A stretch of 64,000 nt of DNA from Planctomycetota bacterium (GTDB lineage: Bacteria; Planctomycetota; UBA1135; GCA-002686595). Each line of letters opens with the position of its first letter. Position 1 is the first letter of the stretch. Below the pieces are notes generated by a model. That model had not been told where the DNA came from. It worked only from the letters and a program-made list of their open reading frames with translations, and ran no database searches. The stretch lies in assembly GCA_002686945.1 (NCBI GenBank), contig NYYZ01000012.1, positions 60,735-124,734 of the forward strand. The letters run 5' to 3'. Shown here piece by piece: positions 1 through 9,068 of the stretch. Both the position numbers and the translations under genes were made by a program.

Positions 1-327
1 TGGGATGCGCGGCTCCAGGCGGCGACGGTTGTACACGGGGAGTACATGAGTCGTACGGGGATCTTCAGTCACTTCGAGGAGGGTGTTCCCGGCAGGCGCA
101 CCCCTTTTGAACGAATGACTGAGCAGGGCTATACCCAGGGTCTTGGGGAGAACATTCATGGAGGTGCTGGGGATCCCCTTGGAGCGCATTTCGGCTGGAC
201 ACACTCCTCGGGGCACCACCGAGCATTGCTTTCCCGCCAGGCCACCGAGATGGCGACTTCCGTGGTGGGTCGCTATTGGACTCAGAACTTCGGTACCGGC
301 CGAGATTCTCGACGCAGCATGGACTGA
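1..327 (+). CDS. CAP (SCP/PR-1-like) domain protein, C-terminal part
   Basis: Partial gene: the frame is open from base 1 and ends at 327, so the N-terminus lies outside the window. The visible 108 residues read as the second half of a CAP domain. There is a helix with an AAxVVHGEYMSR-type pattern and FSH (early conserved His), then GENI, then GWTHSSGHHRALL (the usual W-x-x-S-x-G-H-H-x-x-L-L block), and a closing VGRYWTQNFG. Bacterial CAP proteins are generally exported and of uncertain biochemical function. Confidence is high for the family and none for the role. Confidence 0.85.
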   Translation, partial: WDARLQAATVVHGEYMSRTGIFSHFEEGVPGRRTPFERMTEQGYTQGLGENIHGGAGDPLGAHFGWTHSSGHHRALLSRQATEMATSVVGRYWTQNFGTGRDSRRSMD

Positions 328-408
328 GTCCGGGTCTTGTGTGGGACCGGAATCCTCGCTGCCCCAAAGCACAACCCATCCGGATTGCCAGCGGGTACAC
401 TGCCCCTC

Positions 409-1452
409 ATGGCACGAGTCAATCCCCGTACGCCCCGATCCTCAAAGAGTCAAGCTAGCCGGCCGAGGGTCCAACGCACACGTCAAAGGGCGGTCAAGAA
501 AAGTCTGCCCACCTGGGTAATTCTGCTGGGCTTTGCTTTGGTGGTTGCGGTTGGCATTCAAGCTTTCATCAATTACGAGGAGTCGGTGAATCAGGAGAGC
601 TTTGATGCACCAACAGTTCACGAGCAGATAACCGAGGCACTCAAGAATGGGAACGTAAAGAAGGCCGAGGAAGGACTCGAGAAGATCGAGCGCAATAATC
701 ACAGGTTGACCGCTGAGTGGCGCAAGACCTTCGCTGCTCTAAGGGTCCGATCCGAAGCCCTGTCCGAGACCAGCGTTCAGTTGGTGGACAACATAGCTGG
801 TACGAAGTATCTGCAGAAGAGCATACGCAACTACGAGTCGGGTTACCTGGCCAAGGAACCCGTGCGTGCCAGGGCGCGGATTTTCGTGCAGCGTGCTCAG
901 CACTTCCTCGACACCTGGCCCGGCCATTCAGACGCAGAAGAGGTGCGCAATAAACTCAGCCGCTGGAAGGTTGTGGCGGAATTGTCGAGCCCTGCAAACC
1001 TTGAAGATGTTCTCTGGGAGACCAAGACCCTGACCTGGGCCTTTCCCAGGGACTACGCCAAAGCAATGCCCATGCTGGAGTCCTTTCGCGATGGGGCAGG
1101 CGGGGCGGATCAAACCATTCTTGAGGGAGTGATCAAGACCCACATTTCAGAGCGCGAAGAGTACTTTCAGGATCGATTTGAACAGGCAGCCTATCTGTGG
1201 GACAAGGGCGATCCCTCCAAGGCAATCGAGTACCTGGTGCAGTTGCTCACCAAGATCGGTGACCCCACCATGTCCGATCGTGCGGCCCGGGCCTTGGTCG
1301 CTTTCCACGGCCAGCTCTCCAAAGACGGCCAGACAATTCTGAACATTGTCGACACGATGAAGGGCTACAAGAACTCCCGTCGTCGGGATTTTGACCGCAT
1401 GGCCAAGAACTCCATTTGCCGGGCATTCTTCAGGGAACACGGGTTGCTCTAG
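409..1452 (+). CDS. Membrane-anchored helical protein of unknown function
   Basis: I do not recognise a named family. The 347-residue product has a very basic N-terminus (about residues 1-35, rich in Arg/Lys/Ser), one membrane segment at about 37-57 (WVILLGFALVVAVGIQAF) and a long, charged, mostly helical remainder that could hold TPR-like helices (for example around 90-125 and 285-320). The topology suggests a bitopic protein with a large extracytoplasmic domain. I chose ATG 409 because it directly precedes the basic stretch; an in-frame ATG at 337 would add a non-conserved-looking leader overlapping the CAP gene region. Confidence 0.7.
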   Translation: MARVNPRTPRSSKSQASRPRVQRTRQRAVKKSLPTWVILLGFALVVAVGIQAFINYEESVNQESFDAPTVHEQITEALKNGNVKKAEEGLEKIERNNHRLTAEWRKTFAALRVRSEALSETSVQLVDNIAGTKYLQKSIRNYESGYLAKEPVRARARIFVQRAQHFLDTWPGHSDAEEVRNKLSRWKVVAELSSPANLEDVLWETKTLTWAFPRDYAKAMPMLESFRDGAGGADQTILEGVIKTHISEREEYFQDRFEQAAYLWDKGDPSKAIEYLVQLLTKIGDPTMSDRAARALVAFHGQLSKDGQTILNIVDTMKGYKNSRRRDFDRMAKNSICRAFFREHGLL

Positions 1453-1456
1453 GAGC

Positions 1457-2407
1457 TCAAATGTCCCGCGCGCGTTTTTCTCTCCGGAAGGCGGGGTTGG
1501 GGATCGCATCGAACGAGCCGGGCTTGGTCCACCAGCGACGTTGATGCCAGGCCCATTGCTCGGGGTTGGCCTTGATCCAGGATTCATAGACCTGGTTCAT
1601 GCGCTCCAAGAGGTCGGTGGTGGAGGCCTTGGGGTCCAGGTCTGTACGTGACCATAGGGGTGGGTCCACGTGGACTTGGTAACGGTCGCTTTGTGTATCA
1701 AACACGCAGCGCACAGGGAGCAGAGGAGCGTTGGCCGCGCGGGCGATGGCTGCAGGAGCGGTCATGGTCAGAGCCGGATGCCCCAGAAAGGACACAAACT
1801 CACCGTCCAATTGGCGGGCTTCAAGATCAGAGAGCAGGCCCAGGATGCGACCGGAGCGCAGCACGCGAAGGGTCTCCCGGGCGCTGGCATCCTGGGGCAG
1901 GGTCTCGACACCGTGTTGGGCGCGCATCTTGGTCAGCCAGTCTTGATCGCCTCGTGCGCGTCCTACCACGACACCTCGTACTCCCCGGCGCACCAGGTAG
2001 ATCGCCAGTATTTCCCAGTTGCCCATGTGTCCACCCAAGATAATCGTTCCGGGATTGGCGGCGAGGGTCTCGCTGAGGCGTTCGAAACCTGGGCCCTCCT
2101 GCACGATTGCATCGACCCATTCACCAGCGTCTTGTCTTGAGAGGCGCACCCCGTCGGCGATTTGGCGTGCAGTGTGGGCTCGGATGGCGGCAGGCAAAGC
2201 GCGTAGTTGTGCTTCATCGAGGCCCAGGTTATCTGCTGCGAGTTTCAGATTTGAGTGCACCCTTCGGGCAGCTGAGGTGCCTTTGGCTAAGCGCAGTGAG
2301 TGCTGGATCGAGCCCCGCATCAGACCGTGCGGCAGCACCCGCGCCGGGATCAGGAAGGACTTCAGGAGGCCTCTACGCAGGGCTCTGGTGCGCCTAGAGG
2401 TCGCCAA
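1457..2407 (-). CDS. LpxL/HtrB-family lipid A-type acyltransferase
   Basis: The 316-residue protein of the lysophospholipid/lauroyl acyltransferase superfamily would transfer a fatty acyl chain to a lipid A-like precursor at the inner membrane. It shows the H-x4-E catalytic motif in GGHMGNWE (about residue 125) and the closing NPEQWAWHQRRWW block typical of LpxL/HtrB. The N-terminus is basic without a strong membrane helix. The start at 2407 is a TTG that overlaps the end of the upstream kinase gene by 14 bases, so the two are probably co-transcribed. The exact acyl donor and acceptor cannot be read from sequence. Confidence 0.85.
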   Translation of the reverse strand: MATSRRTRALRRGLLKSFLIPARVLPHGLMRGSIQHSLRLAKGTSAARRVHSNLKLAADNLGLDEAQLRALPAAIRAHTARQIADGVRLSRQDAGEWVDAIVQEGPGFERLSETLAANPGTIILGGHMGNWEILAIYLVRRGVRGVVVGRARGDQDWLTKMRAQHGVETLPQDASARETLRVLRSGRILGLLSDLEARQLDGEFVSFLGHPALTMTAPAAIARAANAPLLPVRCVFDTQSDRYQVHVDPPLWSRTDLDPKASTTDLLERMNQVYESWIKANPEQWAWHQRRWWTKPGSFDAIPNPAFRREKRARDI

Positions 2408-3614
2408 GCAAGGCCTCCTTCAACACTTGTTGTTCCTGGGGACCACATGCATGAGCCAGACACCAGGCTGAGCTGAACTCCCTGCGCTGGTCTGGGGTCC
2501 AGCTCGGGTTGAATCCCTCGATGTTGAAGCGCCAGGGGTTCACCTGCTCGGCGCGAGAGAGGTCAAGCAGATGGATATCTCCAGCGAGGATTGCTCCTTC
2601 CCGGGTGAGCCACCACTGTGAGATATTGCTGGCTTCCGGGCCGAGGCCTCGGTCGGCAATGCTGCCCAGAATGTGCCCCCAGGCCCCGGGAGAGCCTTCT
2701 TTGGCCGTTTTCATTCTGCGCGCGCCGGTCGGGATCTGGCTCACCACCCGTACGCTTCGGGAGCCAACCCAAAGGAGTACAGGTCGCTCGGCGGGAATGC
2801 CGTGCTCGGCCAGATGCCCGAGGGAGTTCCAACAGTCAAGGGCCTGGTCAAGAGATGCGGGGGGCGTGCGGATCCAGTCTCCGGGATTGCGATCAAGGGC
2901 GAGCCATCCCGCTCCCCGTCGTGTTGCAGCGGAACTCTCTCTTTGCCAGCGGCCGATGCGCTTGCGTCCTCTCTTGCGCCGCAGGGTCCGTGCGCTGGTT
3001 TCGATAGCTGGCAGATCAAGGTTTCCTACCAGATGCGCCAACTGCCCTTTGTTGCAGCACCGCCGTAAACGAGCCATGACCGAAGCGCGCCATCGGGCGC
3101 TCGTGGTCTCTCGGCAGGTTTGGCAGAGGTGTATGAGGAGCTCACGCAGCTCGCGCTTACCATATGGTGCATCTCTGCGTATCCCGCGCATGTCCACAAG
3201 CCAGAGCTTGTCTTGTTCGTCAAGCACCACATTTCCTGGGTGCAGATCGTCGTGCCGTACTTCGAGGACAAGTAGCTGGTACAGAAACTTCGCCAGGGCG
3301 GCGGCGAGTGCGTATCGGGCTCCATTCTGAGCAAAGACTTGCTCCAAGTTGAGTGCCCCCGGGATCTCTTCCATTACCAATTCCCAATGCTCCCTCTGGA
3401 GTCGGACCTCCAGGGGTTTGGGGGCGGCAAGCCCCAACTCCCGCAAATGTACAAGGGTCTGGAACTCCTTTTGTGCGCGCCGTTGATCCCGCAGGCCGCC
3501 GAGGAACTCAGGGGCGTGGTAGCGTTTGATCACTCTGCCCGGTCCTGGCATTGCCTGGGCAGGCACCATAAGCAGGACGGTGCGCCTGGGGCTTTGTTTG
3601 AGGATTCGCTCCAT
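2394..3614 (-). CDS. LPS core kinase-like protein (KdkA/WaaP-type)
   Basis: This is a protein-kinase-fold enzyme of the lipopolysaccharide kinase type, predicted to phosphorylate a Kdo or heptose residue of the LPS core in the cytoplasm. The catalytic loop reads HDDLHPGNVVL and is followed by a DFG-equivalent in WLVDMRG; VMEEIPGALNLEQV fits the hinge. ATG 3614 gives 406 residues. About half of the protein lies after the kinase core and is not assigned; phrases such as RGLGPEASN and GAILAGDIHLLDL hint at a second degenerate kinase-like lobe. It sits just upstream of the acyltransferase and is divergent from the LptF/G genes. Confidence 0.75.
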   Translation of the reverse strand: MERILKQSPRRTVLLMVPAQAMPGPGRVIKRYHAPEFLGGLRDQRRAQKEFQTLVHLRELGLAAPKPLEVRLQREHWELVMEEIPGALNLEQVFAQNGARYALAAALAKFLYQLLVLEVRHDDLHPGNVVLDEQDKLWLVDMRGIRRDAPYGKRELRELLIHLCQTCRETTSARWRASVMARLRRCCNKGQLAHLVGNLDLPAIETSARTLRRKRGRKRIGRWQRESSAATRRGAGWLALDRNPGDWIRTPPASLDQALDCWNSLGHLAEHGIPAERPVLLWVGSRSVRVVSQIPTGARRMKTAKEGSPGAWGHILGSIADRGLGPEASNISQWWLTREGAILAGDIHLLDLSRAEQVNPWRFNIEGFNPSWTPDQRREFSSAWCLAHACGPQEQQVLKEALLGDL

Positions 3615-3710
3615 GCTGGGGGGCGTTCGACGCCCGGGTGGTGCATCATCGCATGAATCGTCGGGGTTAGGGCAATTGGGTCTGCGCACCAGCGGTATAG
3701 AATCCGCTCC

Positions 3711-4790
3711 TTGAAGTTGCAGCTCTACATTTTGCGCCAGTTGGTCCAGGCCCTGGCCTTTGGTGTGGTGGCCATCGTTGTGCTGGCGGTTCCGGGAGTC
3801 GCTGTCAATGCGGTCCACAAGTTGCCCGCCGCGGATGCCGGTCTCCTAATGGCTTATCTGCCCACGGTGCTGCAGACTCTGGCGCCCTATGTATTGCCCC
3901 TCTGTTTTCTCCTGGCGGTGGTGGCGACCTATGGGCGATTGGCGGCAGATCGAGAATGGACTGCGATTCAGATGGCGGGATTTCATCCCGTCAAGCTGCT
4001 CCTGCCGGGGTTCGTTTTGGCACTGGTTCTCTCTGGGGTGACCTGGTGGCTCTTCGCCGAGCGGGTGCCTCATACCAAGTCCAATCAGAGGGCCTTGATT
4101 GCTCGAAGCCTGGAGCGGACTCTTTCGAATCTGCCCCCGGGGCGTACGACAGTAGAGTTTCATGGTTTCTTCTTGCGCGGGGCCTGGCGCGATCCCCGCG
4201 ATCCGAATTTCTGGCATGAGGTCTACCTTCGGCGGGCGAATGAGAGCAGCGAAGAGCGCATTGATGTGTTTGCTGAACGGGCTCACATTCGTACTGAGAA
4301 GGGTGCTCTGGTGGTAGACCTGGAGGGGGTGCGTGCCTTGGCTCCCGGTGCAGGGCTGCGCACAGAGCAGGCCTATGTGCGCTATTCGGTTCCATTGGAG
4401 GAACTGATGGACCCGCCGAGAATCGGGGATCGCCCACGACCCCGTTATCGCACGGTGTCCCAGATTCACAAGGACTTGTTGGTGGAGCGGGATACCGAAA
4501 AGCGCCGTGGTATGAGTTTTGAGATCCACAAGCGTGGTAGCCGCTCGGTGGTCTACCTCCTGTTTTTGTTGCTTGGCGCACCTACCGGATTGATTCTGCG
4601 CCGCGGGAATCAGCTTGCAGCTCTTGCGGTGGCTTCGGGCTATGGAATCGGGTACTACGCGCTCTCCATGAGCTTGGGATCGGAGTTGGCAGGGCATACA
4701 AGCCTGCCTGTGGTGCTCGTGGCCTGGGGTCCAACTTGCCTGGGGGTCATGGCATCCCTGCCCCTCTTGTATCGGGGGTTGCGTCGATGA
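3711..4790 (+). CDS. LptF/LptG-family permease (first of pair)
   Basis: The inner-membrane component of the Lpt machine extracts LPS and passes it to the periplasmic bridge. The 359-residue protein has the family layout: an N-terminal membrane helix (LQLYILRQLVQALAFGVVAIVVL), two further helices ending near residue 115, a periplasmic beta-rich domain (about 120-260), then three C-terminal helices from RSVVYLLFLLLGAP. The start is TTG 3711, the first initiator-like codon before this helix. Its stop overlaps the ATG of the next gene (ATGA). No LptB ATPase gene is in view. Confidence 0.85.
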   Translation: MKLQLYILRQLVQALAFGVVAIVVLAVPGVAVNAVHKLPAADAGLLMAYLPTVLQTLAPYVLPLCFLLAVVATYGRLAADREWTAIQMAGFHPVKLLLPGFVLALVLSGVTWWLFAERVPHTKSNQRALIARSLERTLSNLPPGRTTVEFHGFFLRGAWRDPRDPNFWHEVYLRRANESSEERIDVFAERAHIRTEKGALVVDLEGVRALAPGAGLRTEQAYVRYSVPLEELMDPPRIGDRPRPRYRTVSQIHKDLLVERDTEKRRGMSFEIHKRGSRSVVYLLFLLLGAPTGLILRRGNQLAALAVASGYGIGYYALSMSLGSELAGHTSLPVVLVAWGPTCLGVMASLPLLYRGLRR

Positions 4791-5902
4791 GAGTCCGTTA
4801 TTTTTCTCACCTGCGCTTCCTGGGGAGGCTGGATCGCTATGTGGTGGCCCACTTTATCGGCTCCTATGGCACCGCTCTTTTCTTGGTGGTCGGACTCTAT
4901 CTGGTACTCGACATGGCCAACAATGCTGGTCAGTTTCTTTCTTCTGAGGATGGGAAAGGGCCGACCTCGCGAGGGGTGGTCCTGCGTTACTACCTGATGC
5001 AGGTCCCTTTCCTGTTCTTGCAGGTTGCCCCCTTCGTGACCCTCCTGGCGGGGCTGTTCACGGTCAATCGTCTCTTGAAGAAGAACGAAGTGACTGCCGT
5101 TCTTGCGGCTGGTGTGAGTGTCCGCAGGATACTGTTGCCGATCTTCCTGTTGGGTTGTGTTCTTTCAATGGGCATGTTTGTGTTGCGAGAGACCCTGGTG
5201 GAGACCTTTGCCGATCAGCGTGATCGTTTGCATTGGAAATTGACGGAGGGCGATCAGCCCCGGGTCTACTCCGATGTGGTGGTGCACGACTTGATGGGTA
5301 GTCTTGTCTTCTTGGAGCGCTTCTGGCCAGGCGAGAGCGAAGACAGCGCACCTGAGGCCGAAGGCGTGGTGGCGATCGTGGCCGAAGCGGATGACTATGT
5401 GCGGATCGATGCAGAGAGTGCCTCCTGGAACGGCGAGGGTTGGGACCTGGTAGCTGGCCAACGACAGGCGCTTGGCAGTACTGCAGCCACGGAAGAGGTG
5501 AGCACCCTCAGTGATTTTGACATGGATCCTGGGCTGGCCTTGACCTATCGCCGCGCCCGGGCCGAGCCATTGGAATTGTCCTTCGCCGAAGTGGAGCGCT
5601 TGATTCGGCGTGAACCCGATGACACGGCCTTTCGTACCCTCTGGCACTACCACCTGACTTTCCCTCTGGCGAACTTGATCCTGCTTCTGGTAGGTCTGCC
5701 CCTGCTCTTCCACTATGAGCGTGGTCAGGGCTCCGAGCGTCTGATGGTGGGGGGCATCCTGTGCGTCTTCTATTTCGCTGCGGACTTCGTCTTCCGCAAC
5801 CTGGGAATCAATGGGGGCCTGTCACCCCTCTTGGCCGCCTGGACCCCGGTGCTGGCTTTTGGGAGTCTGGGACTGGCGCTCTTCGAGGGCCTTCGCTCCT
5901 GA
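4787..5902 (+). CDS. LptF/LptG-family permease (second of pair)
   Basis: Second half of the LptFG heterodimer, 371 residues from ATG 4787, which overlaps the previous stop by four bases and indicates translational coupling. The layout matches its partner. An N-terminal helix (RLDRYVVAHFIGSYGTALFLVVG) is followed by VPFLFLQVAPFVTLLAGLFTVNRL and then by the coupling-helix region KKNEVTAVLAAGVSVRRIL, a segment strongly typical of LptF/G. A periplasmic domain of about 160 residues and three final helices follow. Which of the two is LptF and which LptG is not clear. Confidence 0.87.
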   Translation: MRVRYFSHLRFLGRLDRYVVAHFIGSYGTALFLVVGLYLVLDMANNAGQFLSSEDGKGPTSRGVVLRYYLMQVPFLFLQVAPFVTLLAGLFTVNRLLKKNEVTAVLAAGVSVRRILLPIFLLGCVLSMGMFVLRETLVETFADQRDRLHWKLTEGDQPRVYSDVVVHDLMGSLVFLERFWPGESEDSAPEAEGVVAIVAEADDYVRIDAESASWNGEGWDLVAGQRQALGSTAATEEVSTLSDFDMDPGLALTYRRARAEPLELSFAEVERLIRREPDDTAFRTLWHYHLTFPLANLILLLVGLPLLFHYERGQGSERLMVGGILCVFYFAADFVFRNLGINGGLSPLLAAWTPVLAFGSLGLALFEGLRS

Positions 5903-6032
5903 ATCGGCTTCGGGGTCCGCTCTTGTGGCCTGCTGGGGCCGAGATTCAAGATTGCTGCTTGCTGTTGGCCCTCGTCATGGCTTCCATGGGGTTCCGGGAA
6001 GATCCCCAGGGTCCATTCGTCTCCCACTCACC

Positions 6033-7268
6033 ATGAAGGCCACTCTCCTCCTACTCGCCATTTTTGTCGGCTGTCAAGCTCCCACAGCCCCCGCTAAGAC
6101 CCAGTCCGTCGGGTGGCTAGTTGATCATGGGCTCTACGACGAGGCGCTTCGCACCGCTTCTGCTGATCTGGAGGCCGACCCGGGTAGTGCCGAGGCCAGT
6201 TTTCAGCACCGCAGAGCCACGATTGCCTGGTATCTCGATCAGGCGCGCAGAATGACTTTTGCGGGTGACGATGAAGATGCTCTTGAGATGGTGAAACTGG
6301 CGCTTGAACTCGAGCCAGACAACCATGTGGTCAAGAGTTGGGAGCTCAAGGCCCTGCGCAAGCTAGGTACCACGTATTTGAATGCGGCACAGGAACTGCA
6401 CTCGGCCGATAAGTTGAGAGAGGCTCGTGAGGCCTACATCAAGGCGCTTGGCTATCGCGCAGATCTTGTAGAGGCCGAGGCAGGTTTGATTCAAGTGCAA
6501 CGACAGATCGCCTGGCGCGAGCATCTTGGCGAGGATTACTACGACAAGGGTGTGCGGGCTATCAGTGACTGGCAGCTTGATTTGGCACAAAGCCGGTTCC
6601 GTGCATCTGGCAAGTACCGTCCGAATGACCCTCGTCCCACTCAGCGGGTGACTGAAGTGGAACGGGAGATTGCCAATCGCCATACGCGTATCGCCCTGCA
6701 ATTGGAAGAGGCTGGGCACCATGCCGCCGCGCGCAACGATTTTCGCGTGGCCCTTTTGTTGGACCCTGGAAATGAAGTTGCTCAAGGGGGCCTTGCTCGG
6801 GCGCGAATCGAGGCCGAGGCCGACGAGTTCCTACTGAAAGGAAAGATGGCCATCCTGCGATCCGAGTTCAGCGAAGCTCGGAAGATCCTGCTTGAAGGCC
6901 AAAAAATCAGCGTGGCGCGTCCCGGGATGTTTGATGAAGCGCTTGCTGAAATAAAAGTGGCGCAAATCAAGGTGGCCTACCAAAAGGCAATCGACCTTGA
7001 GCATGACTTCCGCTATGAGGCGGCGATTGCCAAGTTCAGCCAGATCCTGGCAGTTGAGGACTACTACGAGGACTGTCGCGCCCGCATGGCTACCCTTGAG
7101 GATTATGTTCGCGATGCAGCAGCGCTTTATGAGCAGGCCATGGCGGCCGATGAGGAGTCCGATGCCTTGCAGTTGCTGCGTCAGATCGAGCTTTTCTGGC
7201 CCGAGTACAAGGATATCCGCGAGCGCATTCAGGTGCTTGAGGATGCGTCCGCTGATTCTGACGCCTGA
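6033..7268 (+). CDS. TPR-repeat lipoprotein
   Basis: The 411-residue protein has a short hydrophobic signal ending in LAIFVGC, an acceptable though not ideal lipobox, so it is probably lipid-anchored. The rest is helical with several TPR-like units: ADLEADPGSAEASFQHRRA, MVKLALELEPDNHVVKSWELKAL, AREAYIKALGYRADLVEAEAGL, ARNDFRVALLLDPGNEVAQGGLA. Such proteins act as scaffolds; no partner is identifiable. ATG 6033 was chosen because it directly precedes the signal sequence. It converges with the membrane-protein gene on the other strand, overlapping by about 40 bases. Confidence 0.75.
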   Translation: MKATLLLLAIFVGCQAPTAPAKTQSVGWLVDHGLYDEALRTASADLEADPGSAEASFQHRRATIAWYLDQARRMTFAGDDEDALEMVKLALELEPDNHVVKSWELKALRKLGTTYLNAAQELHSADKLREAREAYIKALGYRADLVEAEAGLIQVQRQIAWREHLGEDYYDKGVRAISDWQLDLAQSRFRASGKYRPNDPRPTQRVTEVEREIANRHTRIALQLEEAGHHAAARNDFRVALLLDPGNEVAQGGLARARIEAEADEFLLKGKMAILRSEFSEARKILLEGQKISVARPGMFDEALAEIKVAQIKVAYQKAIDLEHDFRYEAAIAKFSQILAVEDYYEDCRARMATLEDYVRDAAALYEQAMAADEESDALQLLRQIELFWPEYKDIRERIQVLEDASADSDA

Positions 7269-7972
7269 CGCTTGGATTCCGAGCGCGCCAGCCACCAGAC
7301 GACCAGGCCTGCCAGGCTGATTTCGATGAACGGGTGGATGGACGCGTCTGACAGTTTGCCGTCGCCCATGATGAATATCAGGTAGGCGTAGGGCAGCCAG
7401 GCTCCGATGGCCACAGCCAAGGCTTCCTGCGCTAAACCCTCTGGCGTTGTTCGCTCTTGTTCAAGCAACTCGTCTCCGATAGATGGGACTTCTGCATCGA
7501 TCTGATCGAGGGCGTTGGCGGCCCTGTCTACGATCAACTGGGTCCTGCGCAGGGCGCGGTACTCAACAGGCAGGGCCCACATGTTGAGCAACACAGCCAG
7601 ACAGGCAGCGATCCAGTGGGTTGCGGCCGGAAGTCCTAGTACGGGAGCGCCAAAGGCAAGGACCGCCGCGCCCGCGATGGAGAGGCTGCCAAAGATCGCC
7701 GCGGGGTAGGCGCTTGCGCAGGAAAAGAACAGGTTGAGTTCGTCGAGGAAGTCTTGGGGCAGGTCCCGGCACCGGATGGCCTCGCGGAGGATGCGACCAG
7801 TGACCACCATGAACAGGATCAACAGGGTATGGGCGCCTACGGTCAAGATAGCCGCAGGCAGGGCGACCTTGAAATGCAGGCTCAATGAATTGCCGAAACC
7901 AAGGCCCGCGGAGACGAGCAAGGCCAGTATGGAGGCAATGCTGCCGGACAAGAAATAGGTGGACATTCTCAT
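7229..7972 (-). CDS. Multi-pass membrane protein, unknown function
   Basis: I do not recognise a family. The 247-residue product has about five membrane segments: residues 8-28, 34-58, 90-112, 118-140, and a C-terminal pair around 185-225 (AIGAWLPYAYLIFIMG and FIEISLAGLVVWWLA). An acidic soluble stretch from 155 to 180 lies between them. The topology resembles YIP1-like small membrane proteins but no diagnostic motif is visible. The gene lies 10 bases downstream of the GT9 gene on the same strand, so the two are probably one transcript. Confidence 0.65.
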   Translation of the reverse strand: MRMSTYFLSGSIASILALLVSAGLGFGNSLSLHFKVALPAAILTVGAHTLLILFMVVTGRILREAIRCRDLPQDFLDELNLFFSCASAYPAAIFGSLSIAGAAVLAFGAPVLGLPAATHWIAACLAVLLNMWALPVEYRALRRTQLIVDRAANALDQIDAEVPSIGDELLEQERTTPEGLAQEALAVAIGAWLPYAYLIFIMGDGKLSDASIHPFIEISLAGLVVWWLARSESKRQASESADASSST

Positions 7973-7982
7973 GGGTTCATAC

Positions 7983-9008
7983 TCAAGGGCACAGCACTGA
8001 CTTGAGCAGCGTTCGAGCGAGTTGTTCGCCCCTCAGGTCCGAGATATTACCGCTTGGGGAGCGGTGCGCGGTGTGGATCGTGTCAGGGGATGAGACCAAA
8101 GGCCAGGGGCCGGTGGCTTCGGGATCCGTTGGTCCGGTCCACATGTCTACGCCCATGTTCATGGCTGCCGCCAGGTGCGTGGGACCCGAGTCTCCGGCGA
8201 CGAGGCGGATGTGCTGTTTGGCGGCTGCGGAAAAGAGGGCTGTGATCAGGGTCAGCCCTCGTTGACCAATCCAGTGTTGTACTGCCGGGTTGTACTGCAG
8301 GCGCTGGGAGAGGGTCTTGCCACTGGCCTCTTCCTCTGGACCGCTAAGCAGCAGTACATCCTCGCCCCCTTGCACCAGGCCTTGCACCAGTTTCTCGATC
8401 TCGTCCACCGGCAGACTGCGCGGATCTCCCGGGCAGCCGGGGTGTACCATGCGCCTGGGGCGGCCGCGGTCCGGGAGACGGGCGGCGAGTTCTTTCTCGC
8501 CCCGTTGTTCAGCTGCGGGGGTGATAGGCAGATGAAAGGGGGCAGGTTGATCCATGGCGAGCACAACCTGTACGAGTTTCTGCACCCGCTGGATGCTGTG
8601 GGGACCCTCGGCTGGCCTTGCTTGTTCGGTCAGGGCTCGGGCTCCGAGGGGTTCGCGCCAGTCTCCACGGTGAAAGCCCAATCGGCGGGGGGCGCCGGAG
8701 AGTCGCGTGACCATGGCGCTCTTCAGGTTGCCCTGGGAGTCGATGGCCCAGTCTGGTTGCCAGTTCCGCAGGGACCGGCGTAGGTGGAACCAGGCAGGGA
8801 GACCTTTCGTTCGTTCAAAAAGGAACACCTCCTCCAGCCCCGGCAGGTCCTGCACCAGGTCTTGGAATGGCGGCTGGATGGCCCACCCAAGTTGGGCGTC
8901 GGGGTGTGCCGTCCGCAGGGCGTGGTAGAGAGGCAGCGCATGGCACACATCCCCCAGGTGCGACAGGCGCACAATCAGGATTCGGCGGGGAGAGGAAAGG
9001 GAGCCCAT
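7983..9008 (-). CDS. Glycosyltransferase family 9 (heptosyltransferase-like)
   Basis: The 341-residue GT9 protein is of the WaaC/WaaF/WaaQ type that adds heptose to the LPS inner core in the cytoplasm. The N-terminus ILIVRLSHLGDVCHALPLYHALR is the classic GT9 start, with DWAIDSQGNLKSAMVTRL next. The second domain has HPGCPGDPRSLPVDEIEKLV and the nucleotide-sugar site LVAGDSGPTHLAAAMNMGVDMWTGPTDP. Length is normal. With the acyltransferase, kinase and Lpt genes nearby it argues for LPS with a phosphorylated, heptose-type core. The exact acceptor is unknown. Confidence 0.88.
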   Translation of the reverse strand: MGSLSSPRRILIVRLSHLGDVCHALPLYHALRTAHPDAQLGWAIQPPFQDLVQDLPGLEEVFLFERTKGLPAWFHLRRSLRNWQPDWAIDSQGNLKSAMVTRLSGAPRRLGFHRGDWREPLGARALTEQARPAEGPHSIQRVQKLVQVVLAMDQPAPFHLPITPAAEQRGEKELAARLPDRGRPRRMVHPGCPGDPRSLPVDEIEKLVQGLVQGGEDVLLLSGPEEEASGKTLSQRLQYNPAVQHWIGQRGLTLITALFSAAAKQHIRLVAGDSGPTHLAAAMNMGVDMWTGPTDPEATGPWPLVSSPDTIHTAHRSPSGNISDLRGEQLARTLLKSVLCP

Positions 9009-9068
9009 TGGGTTCGTCCCGAGGATTCAGGAGGGCCAGAGGATAAGCTGGGCTGGCCCCACAGGACC

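Noticed and set aside
3846..4697. 283-codon open frame antisense to the first LptF/G gene
   Set aside because: Its residues are Gln/His/Arg/Pro-rich without any family pattern, whereas the plus strand has a clear LptF/G protein.
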